Below are positions 50,579-60,286 of a stretch of DNA of 64,000 nt, in pieces (positions within the stretch are counted from its first letter, which is position 1; each line of letters begins with the position of its first letter). Source of the DNA: Candidatus Obscuribacter sp. Lineage in GTDB: Bacteria > Cyanobacteriota > Vampirovibrionia > Obscuribacterales > Obscuribacteraceae. The notes beneath the pieces are model-generated. The model was not told where the DNA came from. It saw only the letters and a program-made list of their open reading frames with translations, and did not search any database. The DNA lies in the NCBI GenBank assembly GCA_016712465.1, contig JADJQZ010000001.1, forward strand, positions 4,712,001-4,776,000. The letters run 5' to 3'. The position numbers and the translations under genes were made by a program.

Positions 50579-51821
50579 CCAATCCTTCGATGATCTCTGC
50601 CGCTCTTGCGGCCGGGTCTGGGCAAACTGTCATAAGCTCTTTCACCTTGCGGCAAGAAACTTTCACCTCAGGATCATCGAGAAGTTCGCCCAACTTTCCG
50701 GCCCATTGCTTCGGTTTCTCAACTCGTATTTCTCTGGCTACACCAAGGGCTTCCAACCTGCGCGCATTATCAAATTGATCATGGGCGAAAGGACAGACAA
50801 GCTGAGGCACAGCAGCCCGCAAACACTGGGCACTGGTGCCGATACCACCGTGATGGGAAACCACGGACGCTTCGGCGAAGAGATGGTCAAAGGGTTCATA
50901 GCTTGCATGCAAAACATTGTCGGGCAAGTGCCTCGGCAAGACTTCCGGATAGCGGGTGACAAAAATGGCGCGAATATTTCTCGCTCTCACACATTTAAGA
51001 GCATGGCTAAAATAATCGCGAGAATGAGCCATGGCCGACCCGGCCGTGAACACCACAGGCGCCGCTCCGGCATCGATAAAGGTACGGGTGGCATCACTGA
51101 GGCGCTGTTCCTGCTTTCTATCAAAAAGAGGAAAGCCTGTATAACAGAGATTCTCAGGCCAGTCTTTCTGTCTTTGAGCGTACCACTCAGGAAAAGCCAG
51201 GACTACAAGATCGGGCGAATTCAACCATCTGGCGAAAATTCTCTTCACCGGGGCTAGTCCAAAGCGGGCGCGGAAGCGGTTTACATCATCGCGGCAAACA
51301 TTCTCCAGCATCGACACTTCCACCAGTGACAAATAGAGGTCTTTAAGAAATTGCGGCGTCTGTGGGCTAATAATGCTGACCGGCCCTTGAGGCGGATCGT
51401 AGCGCGAAATCAGGCAGGCGGGAGAGAGATGCACGGTAGCTAAAGGCACAGAGTTAGCACTTTTCTCTTGCAGAACACGGCAAGCTAAAGCGAGAGTGGT
51501 GCCGACCAGAATAGTATTGCAGGGCTCCATATTTTGCTCTAGAAGCTCAAGACTCAAAGGCAAAGACTGATTGATATTACGCCAGACCGCCGAAAATCCT
51601 TTGCGCGGATGCCAGAGATCCGGGTCAGATACGACTTCCTGAAATAGTGAACTGTCTCCCAGAGGCAGGAAGGGCAAGCCTACTTCCTCCGCCTTGTGAG
51701 CAAAGCTGCCATTGGCAATGAAACGCACATCATGGCCGCGCGACAAAAGCGCCCTGGCAATTTCAATCATGGGATTGATATCGCCGTCGCTACCTACCGC
51801 CGTTACCAGTATCCTTACCAA
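50559..51821 (-). CDS. GT1-family glycosyltransferase (MGT/UGT type)
   Basis: 420 residues of the GT-B fold. The N-terminal acceptor half begins VRILVTAVGSDGDINPMIEIA (GSxGD, as in GtfA/UGT80-like enzymes). The C-terminal donor half has VVFTAGSAMAHS, EPFDHLFAEASVVSHHGGIG (the HHGGxG signature that binds the nucleotide sugar) and PFAHDQFDNARRLEALG. Such enzymes glycosylate lipids or sterols and natural products. The acceptor is unknown. It lies one base after the end of the following unknown gene and is read in the same direction, so both form an operon. Confidence 0.87.
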   Translation of the reverse strand: MVRILVTAVGSDGDINPMIEIARALLSRGHDVRFIANGSFAHKAEEVGLPFLPLGDSSLFQEVVSDPDLWHPRKGFSAVWRNINQSLPLSLELLEQNMEPCNTILVGTTLALACRVLQEKSANSVPLATVHLSPACLISRYDPPQGPVSIISPQTPQFLKDLYLSLVEVSMLENVCRDDVNRFRARFGLAPVKRIFARWLNSPDLVVLAFPEWYAQRQKDWPENLCYTGFPLFDRKQEQRLSDATRTFIDAGAAPVVFTAGSAMAHSRDYFSHALKCVRARNIRAIFVTRYPEVLPRHLPDNVLHASYEPFDHLFAEASVVSHHGGIGTSAQCLRAAVPQLVCPFAHDQFDNARRLEALGVAREIRVEKPKQWAGKLGELLDDPEVKVSCRKVKELMTVCPDPAARAAEIIEGLAKKLRK

Positions 51822-51822
51822 T

Positions 51823-53391
51823 TCAGTCCCACCTTAACATCACGGTCCGCCCATTGGATAACTGATGCTCAATCATGCCAGGTACATCGGCACCGGGACA
51901 CAAGTCTCTGATGTCCACGCAAAGCGAGGTAATATCAGCAGGCAGACGATCAAATTTGACGACCAAACTATTGTAGTTTGCCTCCAGCACCTTGAGACCG
52001 TAGAGCCTGTCCCATTTGCGCAAGCGAGCCACCACAGATTCGAAACACTTTCCATGGGCAACGGTCTCAAGACCCTGAGCTTCCAGATAGGCATATTGAT
52101 TTAGGTCTTTGACCAGGAAGGCACGACTGACAGGCACCTGCAGATAGCATCTTTCTGGCACCGTTATTTCAAAACCTTCCTTGACCTTTGCAATCCTGGC
52201 GCCCGGCGGCAAGCAGTCAGACTCAAAGCCTCTAAACACAAAGCGCTCTGCAACGGCTTCATCGTCCCCAATACGGACAAGAGACTGAATATAGGAATCG
52301 GCAGCTAAGAGAATCTTCTGGGACGCAGACAAGCTACCTTCACCATATTTCAAGATAGAGGCTCTGCCCACGTCACCTTCAAGCGCAAGAATTTTACCTT
52401 CCGGATCAAGTACAAGCTTGGAAGCTACGGCATGCCACTGCTTGTAAGAACCCTCTCTCATTGCGCCGGCAGTTACAAATTTCTGACACTCTTGCGCTGT
52501 GGTAAAACAATGCAACTGCTCAAAGCCGCCTGCGCCGTATACTTCGTATCCGAGTGCCTGCAGTTGCGGTTTGACAGCACTAAGCCGGTCTGCCCAATTG
52601 TTTTTGGGAAGGGTGAAATACAAAACTTCTCTCGTCCTACCCTTTTCTTTCTGGGCAAGCGACAGGGCATTCAGGAAGGCATCGACCGGCTTCGCTCCAT
52701 ATTTCTTCCGCCAGGCGGCCACATCTATTTTCTTTACAAAGGCACCAGAGACATCCTCACCCTCATGGGCCATAGACCTGGGCAGGAGGGCTAGATAATC
52801 TGCATAATTCAGCTCATTCACTACAAAACCATCGCATTTTCCGAAGTCTTTCCGGGCACGAGCCTGCAGTCCGGCCAGAATGGGGTTTCCCGTCCAGGAG
52901 CGAAAATGCTCCTCCAGGTGATGGCACTGAGTAGCAAACATTAGCGAAAGCCCGGCTGAACTTCTGGCTAAAGACCTGATGGTCTCGTAATCCCGACGGC
53001 TATAGTTGAGAGCGCTCTGGTCATAGGTATGCCAGATCTCCCGGTAGTCGGGAAACAGACCCACCGTCAAAGACGGACAGTTCTTGATAGAACCAACAAT
53101 CTCCCTGGCTTTTTGAAAATCCGACTGCTTTTCATCGGGCAGTTTCAAAAGCGGCAATGGGTCGCCGGCAACCTGCTGAGAATGGCGGTAAAGCGCCGCT
53201 TGCTCTGCATCTTCACTATCTATACGGGCGAGAAACTGGGCATGCTTGGTCTGCCGCTCCGCTGCCGAAGGGAGAGCCTCTTTGCGGCAACCAGACTGAA
53301 AGACCAGGCAAGCAAAAGCCAGAGCGGCCATCAGTGCCGTCTGGCTCTTGTTCAAGTTCCCCTTGTTTGCAACCAAGCTACAGCCCTTCAA
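51823..53391 (-). CDS. Exported protein with a possible DUF4253-like end
   Basis: 522 residues if started at the TTG at 53391. Another TTG 36 bases later gives a cleaner signal peptide (QTALMAALAFACLVFQSGC). An imperfect lipobox (QSGC) suggests a lipoprotein. The middle is helical with several Cys. The tail, FDRLPADITSLCVDIRDLC followed by VMLRWD, resembles the end of DUF4253 proteins (FDxxP.D...FCPD...LWWD). That match is from memory and not sure. It is in an operon with the glycosyltransferase. There is no ATG start in frame, and the start is uncertain. Confidence 0.5.
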   Translation of the reverse strand: MKGCSLVANKGNLNKSQTALMAALAFACLVFQSGCRKEALPSAAERQTKHAQFLARIDSEDAEQAALYRHSQQVAGDPLPLLKLPDEKQSDFQKAREIVGSIKNCPSLTVGLFPDYREIWHTYDQSALNYSRRDYETIRSLARSSAGLSLMFATQCHHLEEHFRSWTGNPILAGLQARARKDFGKCDGFVVNELNYADYLALLPRSMAHEGEDVSGAFVKKIDVAAWRKKYGAKPVDAFLNALSLAQKEKGRTREVLYFTLPKNNWADRLSAVKPQLQALGYEVYGAGGFEQLHCFTTAQECQKFVTAGAMREGSYKQWHAVASKLVLDPEGKILALEGDVGRASILKYGEGSLSASQKILLAADSYIQSLVRIGDDEAVAERFVFRGFESDCLPPGARIAKVKEGFEITVPERCYLQVPVSRAFLVKDLNQYAYLEAQGLETVAHGKCFESVVARLRKWDRLYGLKVLEANYNSLVVKFDRLPADITSLCVDIRDLCPGADVPGMIEHQLSNGRTVMLRWD

Positions 53392-53433
53392 AGTTCGAAT
53401 CTGAGGGCAGCTAAAGTTGCAAACTCAGAATAC

Positions 53434-54018
53434 CTAATATTGAATCACGGAGAAGATTTCCAGGTCGCCGTCTTTCTTAACACGGGAACGTCCGTCCAGG
53501 AAATCAAGTTCGACCACGAAGCCGGCGCCGACCACGGTGGCGCCTAGTTTTTCCATGAGCTGTTTGGCAGCCATGGCGGTGCCGCCGGTGGCCAGCAGGT
53601 CGTCGATGATGACCACGCGATCACCCTTGGAGACGGCATCACGATGCACTTCCACAGTGTCTTCGCCATATTCGAGGGCATAAGAAACGCGCTCGGTATG
53701 CCAGGGCAATTTCCCGGGCTTACGCACCGGTACGAAACCGACGCCCAGGTGGTGGGCCACAGCAGGAGCGAGGATGAAACCGCGCGCTTCAATACCGACA
53801 ATGACGGTGGGCTTGAGGGCTTCGGAAGTGACAGAGAGGCTGTTGAGAACGCAAGAGAATGCTTCGGCATTCCTCATCAAAGTTGTCAGATCTTTAAATA
53901 TGATGCCGGGCTTGGGGAAATCGGGGATATCACGGATGGTGGACTTCAGCCAATCCTGCCGCTCAGGACTGAGGGGCAACTTTTCCATGAGCCTGGGTTG
54001 TTCAACTTTTGCGGTCAT
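53434..54018 (-). CDS. apt: Adenine phosphoribosyltransferase
   Basis: Salvages adenine to AMP with phosphoribosyl pyrophosphate. 194 residues include DIPDFPKPGIIFKDLTTL, GIEARGFILAPAVA and the PRPP-binding loop VVIIDDLLATGGTAMAA, all typical of Apt. The gene starts 41 bases after recJ and shares its strand, so both may be one transcript. Purine salvage and DNA end processing are often found near one another. Confidence 0.95.
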   Translation of the reverse strand: MTAKVEQPRLMEKLPLSPERQDWLKSTIRDIPDFPKPGIIFKDLTTLMRNAEAFSCVLNSLSVTSEALKPTVIVGIEARGFILAPAVAHHLGVGFVPVRKPGKLPWHTERVSYALEYGEDTVEVHRDAVSKGDRVVIIDDLLATGGTAMAAKQLMEKLGATVVGAGFVVELDFLDGRSRVKKDGDLEIFSVIQY

Positions 54019-54059
54019 CTTGATTACTATCCTATTTACTGTATTGGCTTTGCCGGTGC

Positions 54060-56741
54060 TCAGATTTCCTCACCAGGACCTGAAATGGTCACCGACTTTA
54101 TCTGAGGACCCTCGGCACTACCAGCTTCGCCCCTTACGAGAGGTTCGGCGGTAAACCCAATTTGATTGGGCATGAGTGCTAATTGTAGCTCTTTCATGGT
54201 GCATTGACAGCACCACTTACGGAACTTATCGGTTTGATCGAGGGAAGCCACAAGCTGTTTGTATTCAGGAGTGTCTTCCACACTGGCCACGGGGGAACCA
54301 AGCAAATCGAGATAGATTGTGCCGTTTTCGGAGAACCAGTCAATCCAGTGCACTCGTTTCAAGGCAGCAAGGGCAAGCGCTATTGACATCTTAGTGACCC
54401 CAAGTATGGCGGCCAGCTTTTCACCGTCAACCTGGCCGTCTCTTTGATTAACGGCAAAACGCACCAGACCAAGCAGTTGCTTAAGGAAGTTGGCCGGGTC
54501 TTCCGGCATCAGATCGTCGTCACTGACGGAGCCCACCAGGTAGATATTTTTAGCCCGGGTGGCAAAGAGCAAATCTTGAAAGTTTTTCAAGGAAGGCGGG
54601 AATTGCCAGATCAGCAAATTATCTACGGCGCTCACCTGGGTGCGATCTTGGAATTCTATGCCCTTGAGCTTGGGACAGGACTCGCCGTAAACGAAAACGC
54701 CGCCGCTCAACTTACCGACAGCCTTCTTGATAACCTCGGGATTGCCGGCATAAGCACGCAAGTCTTTGAAGTTGACCCGCACCAGCGCCTGGCTTTTAAC
54801 CAGATTGCCGGCATCGGCCAGAGCAGCCACATCGCCTTCGCTGTCTTCATCGAGAGCTTCGTCACCGTCTGAAACAGCGGTGCCGGGCGCCTCGGGCTGA
54901 TCAACTTCTACCACCGCACGCGCGGGAGCAGGAGAAATACCGGCCCGGTTCTTAACCGCTTCACTGTCACTTGCGGCCGCCTCCATCTGGCTGCCGTGTT
55001 TGCGCCAGTCGACCAGAACAAGTTGCAGACGCTCTCTACCGCCATAGGCATTGATATCGGCATTGAAGGCCAGATCAACCAGTTCACCGTCTACAGGAAC
55101 ACGACCGCGCGAATTCCACATGACGCATTCAAAATCGGCGCTTCCCGGTGCGGCTTCGTCGTGCACCATAATGCGGCTGTGTTTGGCTTCTTTGCCCAGC
55201 GGCTTAACGGACGCCACCGTCAACTTTTCCATGCACAGGATGGGCTTTTTGTTGTTCATGCCGAAGGGCGCCATGGCATTTAGTTCGCGCACTGTGCTCA
55301 GAGCCAGACTATCACCTTCCACCAGAGCATCAATCTCAACCCGGGAACGCAGGCTCTTATTGCCCACGAACTTGTTGCAACTGTTGACGATGCCCCGGGC
55401 TGCGGCCTCTGCTTTGTCGGCTTCAATGCTGAAACCGGCCGCCATTTTGTGCCCACCCCATTTGAGCAAAAGATGCTCGTTGTCTTTCAAGACCTCGTAA
55501 AGGTCGATTTGCTCCACGCCGCGGGCAGATCCCCGCACCAGACCTTCTTCTTTGTCTAGCTGACCGATGAAGACCGGGCGCTGAAACTTCTCAACCAGAC
55601 GGGAAGCAACAATGCCGACCACACCGTGGTGCCACTCTTCGTTGTAAATGCAGATGCCTTTATCGTTATTCAAATCGCATGTATTCTGAATCTGGCGTTC
55701 CGCTTCCATGAAGACCTTTTCGCAGAGTTCTTGCCGACGCAGGTTTTCGCGAGCCAATTGCTTAGCCAGCTCGTCGGCGCGACCTTCGTCTTCGGTGGTC
55801 ATCAGTTCTACGGCAGAGGCGGCATCGGCCAGACGCCCCACGGCGTTGATGCGGGGAGCCAGACCAAAACCAACCAGGTCTGTATCTTCCTTGCCGCCCA
55901 CCTGCTGCAAGAGCGCCTTCAAACCGATGCGGGGCGACTTAACCAGCTTGGGCAAGCCAATTTTGACCAGATAGCGATTTTCTTTTACGAGCGGCACCAG
56001 ATCAGCAATCATGCCGAGAGTAACAAAGTCGAGCAGTTCATCGGCTTCTTCCGCTCGGCCAAAATGAGTGAGCAGCCCCTCGCAAACTTTGTAAGCCACA
56101 CCCACACCAGGCAAGTGGAAAAGCGGGTGACTTTCCGGCAGCAGCTTGGGATGCACCACCGCCACCGCCGGCGGTAGCATCTCCGGCATAGTGTGATGAT
56201 CGAGCACCAACGAATCAACCCCGAGGGACTTAGCCAGATTGATCTCGGCGAAGTTTGAGACACCGCAGTCGCAAGTAACGATTAGCTTGGTGCGGTGCTT
56301 GCTGGCAAGAACGCTCACGGCTTTGAGATTGAGACCATAGCCTTCGCTGAGGCGATTAGGAATATAAAAATCGACATTGGCGCCAAGCTTACGCAAAACC
56401 GACAGCAAGACGCTGGTGCCGGTGATGCCGTCAACATCGTAGTCACCATATACGGTGATCTTTTCTTTCTTTTCAATAGCAGCGGCCAGGCGGGTAACAG
56501 CCTTATCGGTATTGGGCAATTCCGAAAAGTGACTGGGCTTGTAGATGGTTTCGTCGAGGAAATCACGGATCTGCTCTACCGTTTCAAAACCACGCCTCAG
56601 AAGCACTTTCGCCAGCACCAGCGAGCCGCCGCAAGCATCCACCAGAGCGCTCTCCGGCTCATTGCCGGTGGGATAAATCCAAACCTTAGCAAGCGCCTTG
56701 TCGCCGCTCTTTTCTCTGGCAGTGTCCCCGGTTTGTTTCAT
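54060..56741 (-). CDS. recJ: Single-strand DNA exonuclease RecJ, long form
   Basis: A 5'-3' exonuclease with DHH phosphoesterase chemistry. The metal-binding GDYDVDGITG (Asp 100, 102 and 104), VTCDCGVSN, VDSLVLDHHTMPE (DHH), and DHHA1 parts (WHHGVVGIVASRLVE and GSARGVEQIDL) are in order. A beta-rich OB-like domain follows. Then comes a 250-residue extra C-terminal region with a helical WDFSENG-like helix-turn-helix part (LGVTKMSIALALAALKRV). At 893 residues it is longer than the 577 of Escherichia coli but similar to long cyanobacterial forms. The ATG at 56741 lies alone. apt follows. Confidence 0.92.
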   Translation of the reverse strand: MKQTGDTAREKSGDKALAKVWIYPTGNEPESALVDACGGSLVLAKVLLRRGFETVEQIRDFLDETIYKPSHFSELPNTDKAVTRLAAAIEKKEKITVYGDYDVDGITGTSVLLSVLRKLGANVDFYIPNRLSEGYGLNLKAVSVLASKHRTKLIVTCDCGVSNFAEINLAKSLGVDSLVLDHHTMPEMLPPAVAVVHPKLLPESHPLFHLPGVGVAYKVCEGLLTHFGRAEEADELLDFVTLGMIADLVPLVKENRYLVKIGLPKLVKSPRIGLKALLQQVGGKEDTDLVGFGLAPRINAVGRLADAASAVELMTTEDEGRADELAKQLARENLRRQELCEKVFMEAERQIQNTCDLNNDKGICIYNEEWHHGVVGIVASRLVEKFQRPVFIGQLDKEEGLVRGSARGVEQIDLYEVLKDNEHLLLKWGGHKMAAGFSIEADKAEAAARGIVNSCNKFVGNKSLRSRVEIDALVEGDSLALSTVRELNAMAPFGMNNKKPILCMEKLTVASVKPLGKEAKHSRIMVHDEAAPGSADFECVMWNSRGRVPVDGELVDLAFNADINAYGGRERLQLVLVDWRKHGSQMEAAASDSEAVKNRAGISPAPARAVVEVDQPEAPGTAVSDGDEALDEDSEGDVAALADAGNLVKSQALVRVNFKDLRAYAGNPEVIKKAVGKLSGGVFVYGESCPKLKGIEFQDRTQVSAVDNLLIWQFPPSLKNFQDLLFATRAKNIYLVGSVSDDDLMPEDPANFLKQLLGLVRFAVNQRDGQVDGEKLAAILGVTKMSIALALAALKRVHWIDWFSENGTIYLDLLGSPVASVEDTPEYKQLVASLDQTDKFRKWCCQCTMKELQLALMPNQIGFTAEPLVRGEAGSAEGPQIKSVTISGPGEEI

Positions 56742-57148
56742 AGCTCTAGCCTTAGACTTTTAGATAGGTTCTGATTGACTGGTTCTCGGACAGTATTGAA
56801 CTGTGTTGATAATGGGACCAAATTAAAAGGAACAAAAGATATACGCCTCAAGACTTCATGTCTGTTGCATATAACATAGATTTGAAGCCTACTCGATATG
56901 CACCGAAGTATGATGCAAAGCGCTTTTAGCTAAAGCAATCGTAGCATGATAAATGAGAAGGTAAAGTCGGCTAAGAGAAATAGTTGCTCAGCTTCCGACC
57001 TCTCAAAATGGGCGATCCGGCCGGTCTCACCTCCCAGGCGACATACAACCACCCACAATTATCTATACGCTCAATCGCGACAAATAGTTCAACGCATATA
57101 CGCGTTTCCTAAAATAGCCGTCTGCAAAAACCTAAGCAAAGCAAGATT
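56742..57148. other. Intergenic region with no recognised feature
   Basis: Between recJ and a small membrane protein gene, both on the minus strand. It should hold the recJ promoter. I see no gene, RNA or clear repeat. Confidence 0.5.
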
Positions 57149-57415
57149 TCATTTAGCGCCGTCGAAATCGATGGTCTCATAGATTTTCTTGGGCTTGGCT
57201 AAATTGGGCCAGCCTCTCAAGTCATACTCCACAACGGTGGTAAAAATGGGTGAGCGCGGCCAGGGCAAGGCCCATCCAGCCACCCAGAGCACCGGCAAAA
57301 GCGCCACATGCAAGCTGAGGGCTACCCAAAAAGCCTGAAAAAGGGTCCGATGGTCCAGGAACCAATCTCTAAGCTTCTGATAGATGTACAAATTATGGTG
57401 AGCAGCTTTGAGCAC
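57149..57415 (-). CDS. Small single-pass membrane protein, unknown
   Basis: 88 residues. I prefer the GTG at 57415 because GTAGGA lies at proper spacing. A TTG two codons earlier is the other choice. A membrane helix (FWVALSLHVALLPVLWVAGWAL, about residues 28-49) follows a basic N-terminus (HHNLYIYQKLRDWF). The tail, PNLAKPKKIYETIDFD, is outside or periplasmic. No family is recognised. It stands alone on its strand, divergent from the large secreted protein gene. Confidence 0.5.
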   Translation of the reverse strand: MLKAAHHNLYIYQKLRDWFLDHRTLFQAFWVALSLHVALLPVLWVAGWALPWPRSPIFTTVVEYDLRGWPNLAKPKKIYETIDFDGAK

Positions 57416-57633
57416 GGCCAAATCCTACGGTAATCCCTATTTTAGCGAAATTTTCAAGGGAATGCGCCGCGGCAAGCCCCGAGAGTACGGTTAAACCAGC
57501 CAGGGCAGGCAAGCCGCGCCCTCAAAGGGCAGCGAAAAGGGACCACTTGGTGATACTATGAAAAACTCACCAGGGTAGCTCTGAGCCCCCCTGAGATCCC
57601 GCGCCAAGCTCTAAATTTAATCAAGCCGAACCA

Positions 57634-58638
57634 ATGAATGCGCTCAATAAAATTGCCATCCCGCTGGTCCTCCTGCCTCTGAGCCTGATATTCAGCGCCG
57701 TTCTACCGGGAGAGCCTAACCTTTGCCGGGCGGCCGCCCGAGACGTCAAGGGGAATACCACAGAGGACGCAGGCGAACTGCCCATGCCGGAAGGGGAGGA
57801 GAAAGCTCCCCTGAAACAGAACAAGAAATTGATCAAGAATCAAGCAAAGGAAGCCAAAGCTCTCAAAATCAAAGGCGAGAGCCCGGAAAAAGGCGAGAAG
57901 AAGAAAGAAGAGAAAGCCAAAGAAGAGAAAGTAAAAGAAGAAAAGAGCAAGGTCAAAGAAGGCAGCCCGGAAGATCTGGCGGCTCAAGCCCTGGAGGCTG
58001 AGTATCAAGCCTTGCAAAAGCAACTGTCCACCCTGCTCAAAACCGTTAAAACCCCTTTCACCGCCCCCAGCCAGGAAAGCGAGAACGAAAAGCCTGACGG
58101 ACTGGGCTCTTTCAAACTGGCCGCAGACGGCTCCAAGCCAGCTCTCAGGCTCTCCGATCGCCTGCTTGCCTCCCGCCTTTATCTGCCAGGCAGACTGGTC
58201 ATCGGCAAACCAACCCAATTTACCGTCAAAGGCAAACCCGGCTACTGGGCGGCAGTGGCCATGGCCGACCGGGACAACGGTGCCAAACCAATTTACGGGC
58301 GAAACCTGCGTCTTGGACCGGACCGCAAAGTGGTAGCTCTTGGCAAGATACCGGAAGGCGGCGTCCTCTCCCTCAAGTATTTCGCCCCCGTGGAAGGCGA
58401 CTTGATCGGTCAGAGCCTCTACTTTGAAGCAGCCCTCTGGCCCGACGGCAAACCGGAAGCGGTGGAAATCGCCCAGACAGTTTCATCGGAAGCCCAGAGC
58501 GAAAAGACCAACGGCATACTTGTCACCGCCGACACAGAAAAGAAAAAAGGGGTGCGCCTGGTACCCGACTCGGCCATTCCTCCCTCCCAGAGAAGCCTGG
58601 GAGGCGGGGGCGCCACTCTCGACTCAGGCAAACCATAG
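57634..58638 (+). CDS. Secreted Lys/Glu-rich coiled-coil protein, unknown
   Basis: 334 residues. A signal peptide (KIAIPLVLLPLSLIFSAVLPG) is followed by a charged, low-complexity zone (about residues 60-115, runs of KKEEKAKEEKVKEEKSK) that should form a single charged helix or coil. The C-terminal domain (about 155-290: RLYLPGRLVIGKPTQFTVKG, RNLRLGPDRKVVALGK, SLYFEAALWPDGKPE) is beta rich. I recognise no family. It opens an apparent operon with the DUF4127 and protease genes (gaps of 23 and 2 bases). A wall-spanning or spacer role is plausible. Confidence 0.65.
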   Translation: MNALNKIAIPLVLLPLSLIFSAVLPGEPNLCRAAARDVKGNTTEDAGELPMPEGEEKAPLKQNKKLIKNQAKEAKALKIKGESPEKGEKKKEEKAKEEKVKEEKSKVKEGSPEDLAAQALEAEYQALQKQLSTLLKTVKTPFTAPSQESENEKPDGLGSFKLAADGSKPALRLSDRLLASRLYLPGRLVIGKPTQFTVKGKPGYWAAVAMADRDNGAKPIYGRNLRLGPDRKVVALGKIPEGGVLSLKYFAPVEGDLIGQSLYFEAALWPDGKPEAVEIAQTVSSEAQSEKTNGILVTADTEKKKGVRLVPDSAIPPSQRSLGGGGATLDSGKP

Positions 58639-58661
58639 TTCAAGTTCAATAAGGAAGTCCC

Positions 58662-60284
58662 ATGAGAATTTTGCTAGTGCCCCTCGACGACAGGCCGGTC
58701 ACCTACACCTACCCTCAGCTTCTTCTGAAATCAGCCCGGGTAGAGCCTATCCTGCCGCCTAGAAATCTCATGGGTTCACTCAACCGTGGTGCACAGATTG
58801 ACGAGCTGCTCTCTTTTTGCGAAAACGCCATTGCCAAATTCAGCCCTGACGCCATGGTGCTTTGCCTGGATAGCTTGCTTTACGGCGGACTGATTACATC
58901 AAGACGCAGCACGGAAGACTTGAAGACCATAGGCGACCGCCTTGAGCGCATCAAGAAATGGCGTAGCCTTCACCCCATGAAGGTCTACGGACAGTCTTCC
59001 ATAATGCGTATCTCGGACAATTACGACAACACAGAAGAGAAAGACTACTGGAAAACATACGGGCGAGAACTCTTCGAATGGTCAGCCTGCCTGCATCGAC
59101 TGGCCAGACGCGAGAAAATGACACCGGGCCTATTGGAAGCGCTGGAGCGAAAAATTCCGGAATCTATTAGAAAAGACTACTTCGACACCCGCCTGCGCAA
59201 CTTCACCGTCAATCAAATGCTCTTGCGCTCCATGGTCAGTCAAGGCGCAAACAAAGCGTTCCTCGACTATCTGGTTTTCTCCCAAGATGATTCCGGCACC
59301 TGGGGCTTGAACGTAGGCGAGAAGGAAAGGCTGGAAGCGGAAGCGAAGAGCCTCAAACTTGAAGATAAAGTGGTTGCCTATGCCGGTGCCGATGAAGTGG
59401 CCTGTACACTGATCGCACGGGCCCTAATAGATTCCGTGGTCAAAAGCAAGGGAGAGGCGGCACGCCCCTCGATTTCAGTGCGCTTCAGCCCCGACAAAGC
59501 CGCCACCGTCGCCAGTCGCTACGAAGGTCAGGAAATCGGCGCCACGGTAGAAGCTCACTTGCAGGCGTCCGGACTAAATGTAAATCGCAACGGTGCAGGA
59601 AACCATTCCGGCAACTCCTTCACCCTCCTGGTGCACGGACCGGCGGAAAGACAGGGCGATCACATTACGCTGCCCGGTCTGCCCGACCTCAGTCAAATCG
59701 ACACCAAACAAACCGTTCAGTCTACTCTCGCGGAATTGGCCGCAAGCGAACACTGCATCATCGCCGATGTAGTTTACGCCAACGGCGGCGACCCGATTCT
59801 GGTGGAAGAACTGCTCAAGAAACCGGAGCTTCTGAGCAAACTAAAATCATATGCCGGCTGGAACACCACCGGCAATACCATGGGTTCAGCCCTTGCGCTG
59901 GCCCTGGCCGGCTGGTTTGCCGAACTGAAAGAATCAGAATCAACATTGGCATCGGCATCGGCAAAAGAAACCGGCGAAATCAAGGAAGGCGCACTTTCCA
60001 GAGGTGGAGAAAATTATAGAGCGGCCGGGCAGGTGGCGCAAAAAACCGCCCGCCTTTCAGAACCGCAAAAGCAATGTCTTTTCACCCGCCTTCTAGATGA
60101 CTGGGCATATCAAGCAAAGGTTCGCAAAACACTCTCGGGAGAGCCATCAACCAAGTTGCTGGCCGAACAAATTTCCCCCTACATCAAAGAAATAAGCAGC
60201 GCCATCTGCATCGAACCGGCAGTCAGGCTCTCCTTTCCCTGGAGACGCACCTTTGAAATTGAAATTGGCTTCGAAGGGGGTTAA
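58662..60284 (+). CDS. DUF4127-family protein
   Basis: 540 residues with the family opening MRILLVPLDDRPVTYTYPQ and PPRNLMGSLNRGAQIDELL. LCLDSLLYGGLITSRRSTED, IMRISDNYDNTEEKDYW, YAGADEVACTLIAR, IADVVYANGGDP and GWNTTGNTMGSALA follow. DUF4127 proteins are uncharacterised. The Asp/Arg-rich DDRP start and the NGGDP and TTGNT motifs suggest a metal or sugar-binding enzyme fold. There is no signal peptide, and it should be cytoplasmic. It lies between two exported proteins, a link worth testing. A Ser/Ala stretch (STLASASAKET) near residue 427 is an insert. Confidence 0.85.
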   Translation: MRILLVPLDDRPVTYTYPQLLLKSARVEPILPPRNLMGSLNRGAQIDELLSFCENAIAKFSPDAMVLCLDSLLYGGLITSRRSTEDLKTIGDRLERIKKWRSLHPMKVYGQSSIMRISDNYDNTEEKDYWKTYGRELFEWSACLHRLARREKMTPGLLEALERKIPESIRKDYFDTRLRNFTVNQMLLRSMVSQGANKAFLDYLVFSQDDSGTWGLNVGEKERLEAEAKSLKLEDKVVAYAGADEVACTLIARALIDSVVKSKGEAARPSISVRFSPDKAATVASRYEGQEIGATVEAHLQASGLNVNRNGAGNHSGNSFTLLVHGPAERQGDHITLPGLPDLSQIDTKQTVQSTLAELAASEHCIIADVVYANGGDPILVEELLKKPELLSKLKSYAGWNTTGNTMGSALALALAGWFAELKESESTLASASAKETGEIKEGALSRGGENYRAAGQVAQKTARLSEPQKQCLFTRLLDDWAYQAKVRKTLSGEPSTKLLAEQISPYIKEISSAICIEPAVRLSFPWRRTFEIEIGFEGG

Positions 60285-60286
60285 TT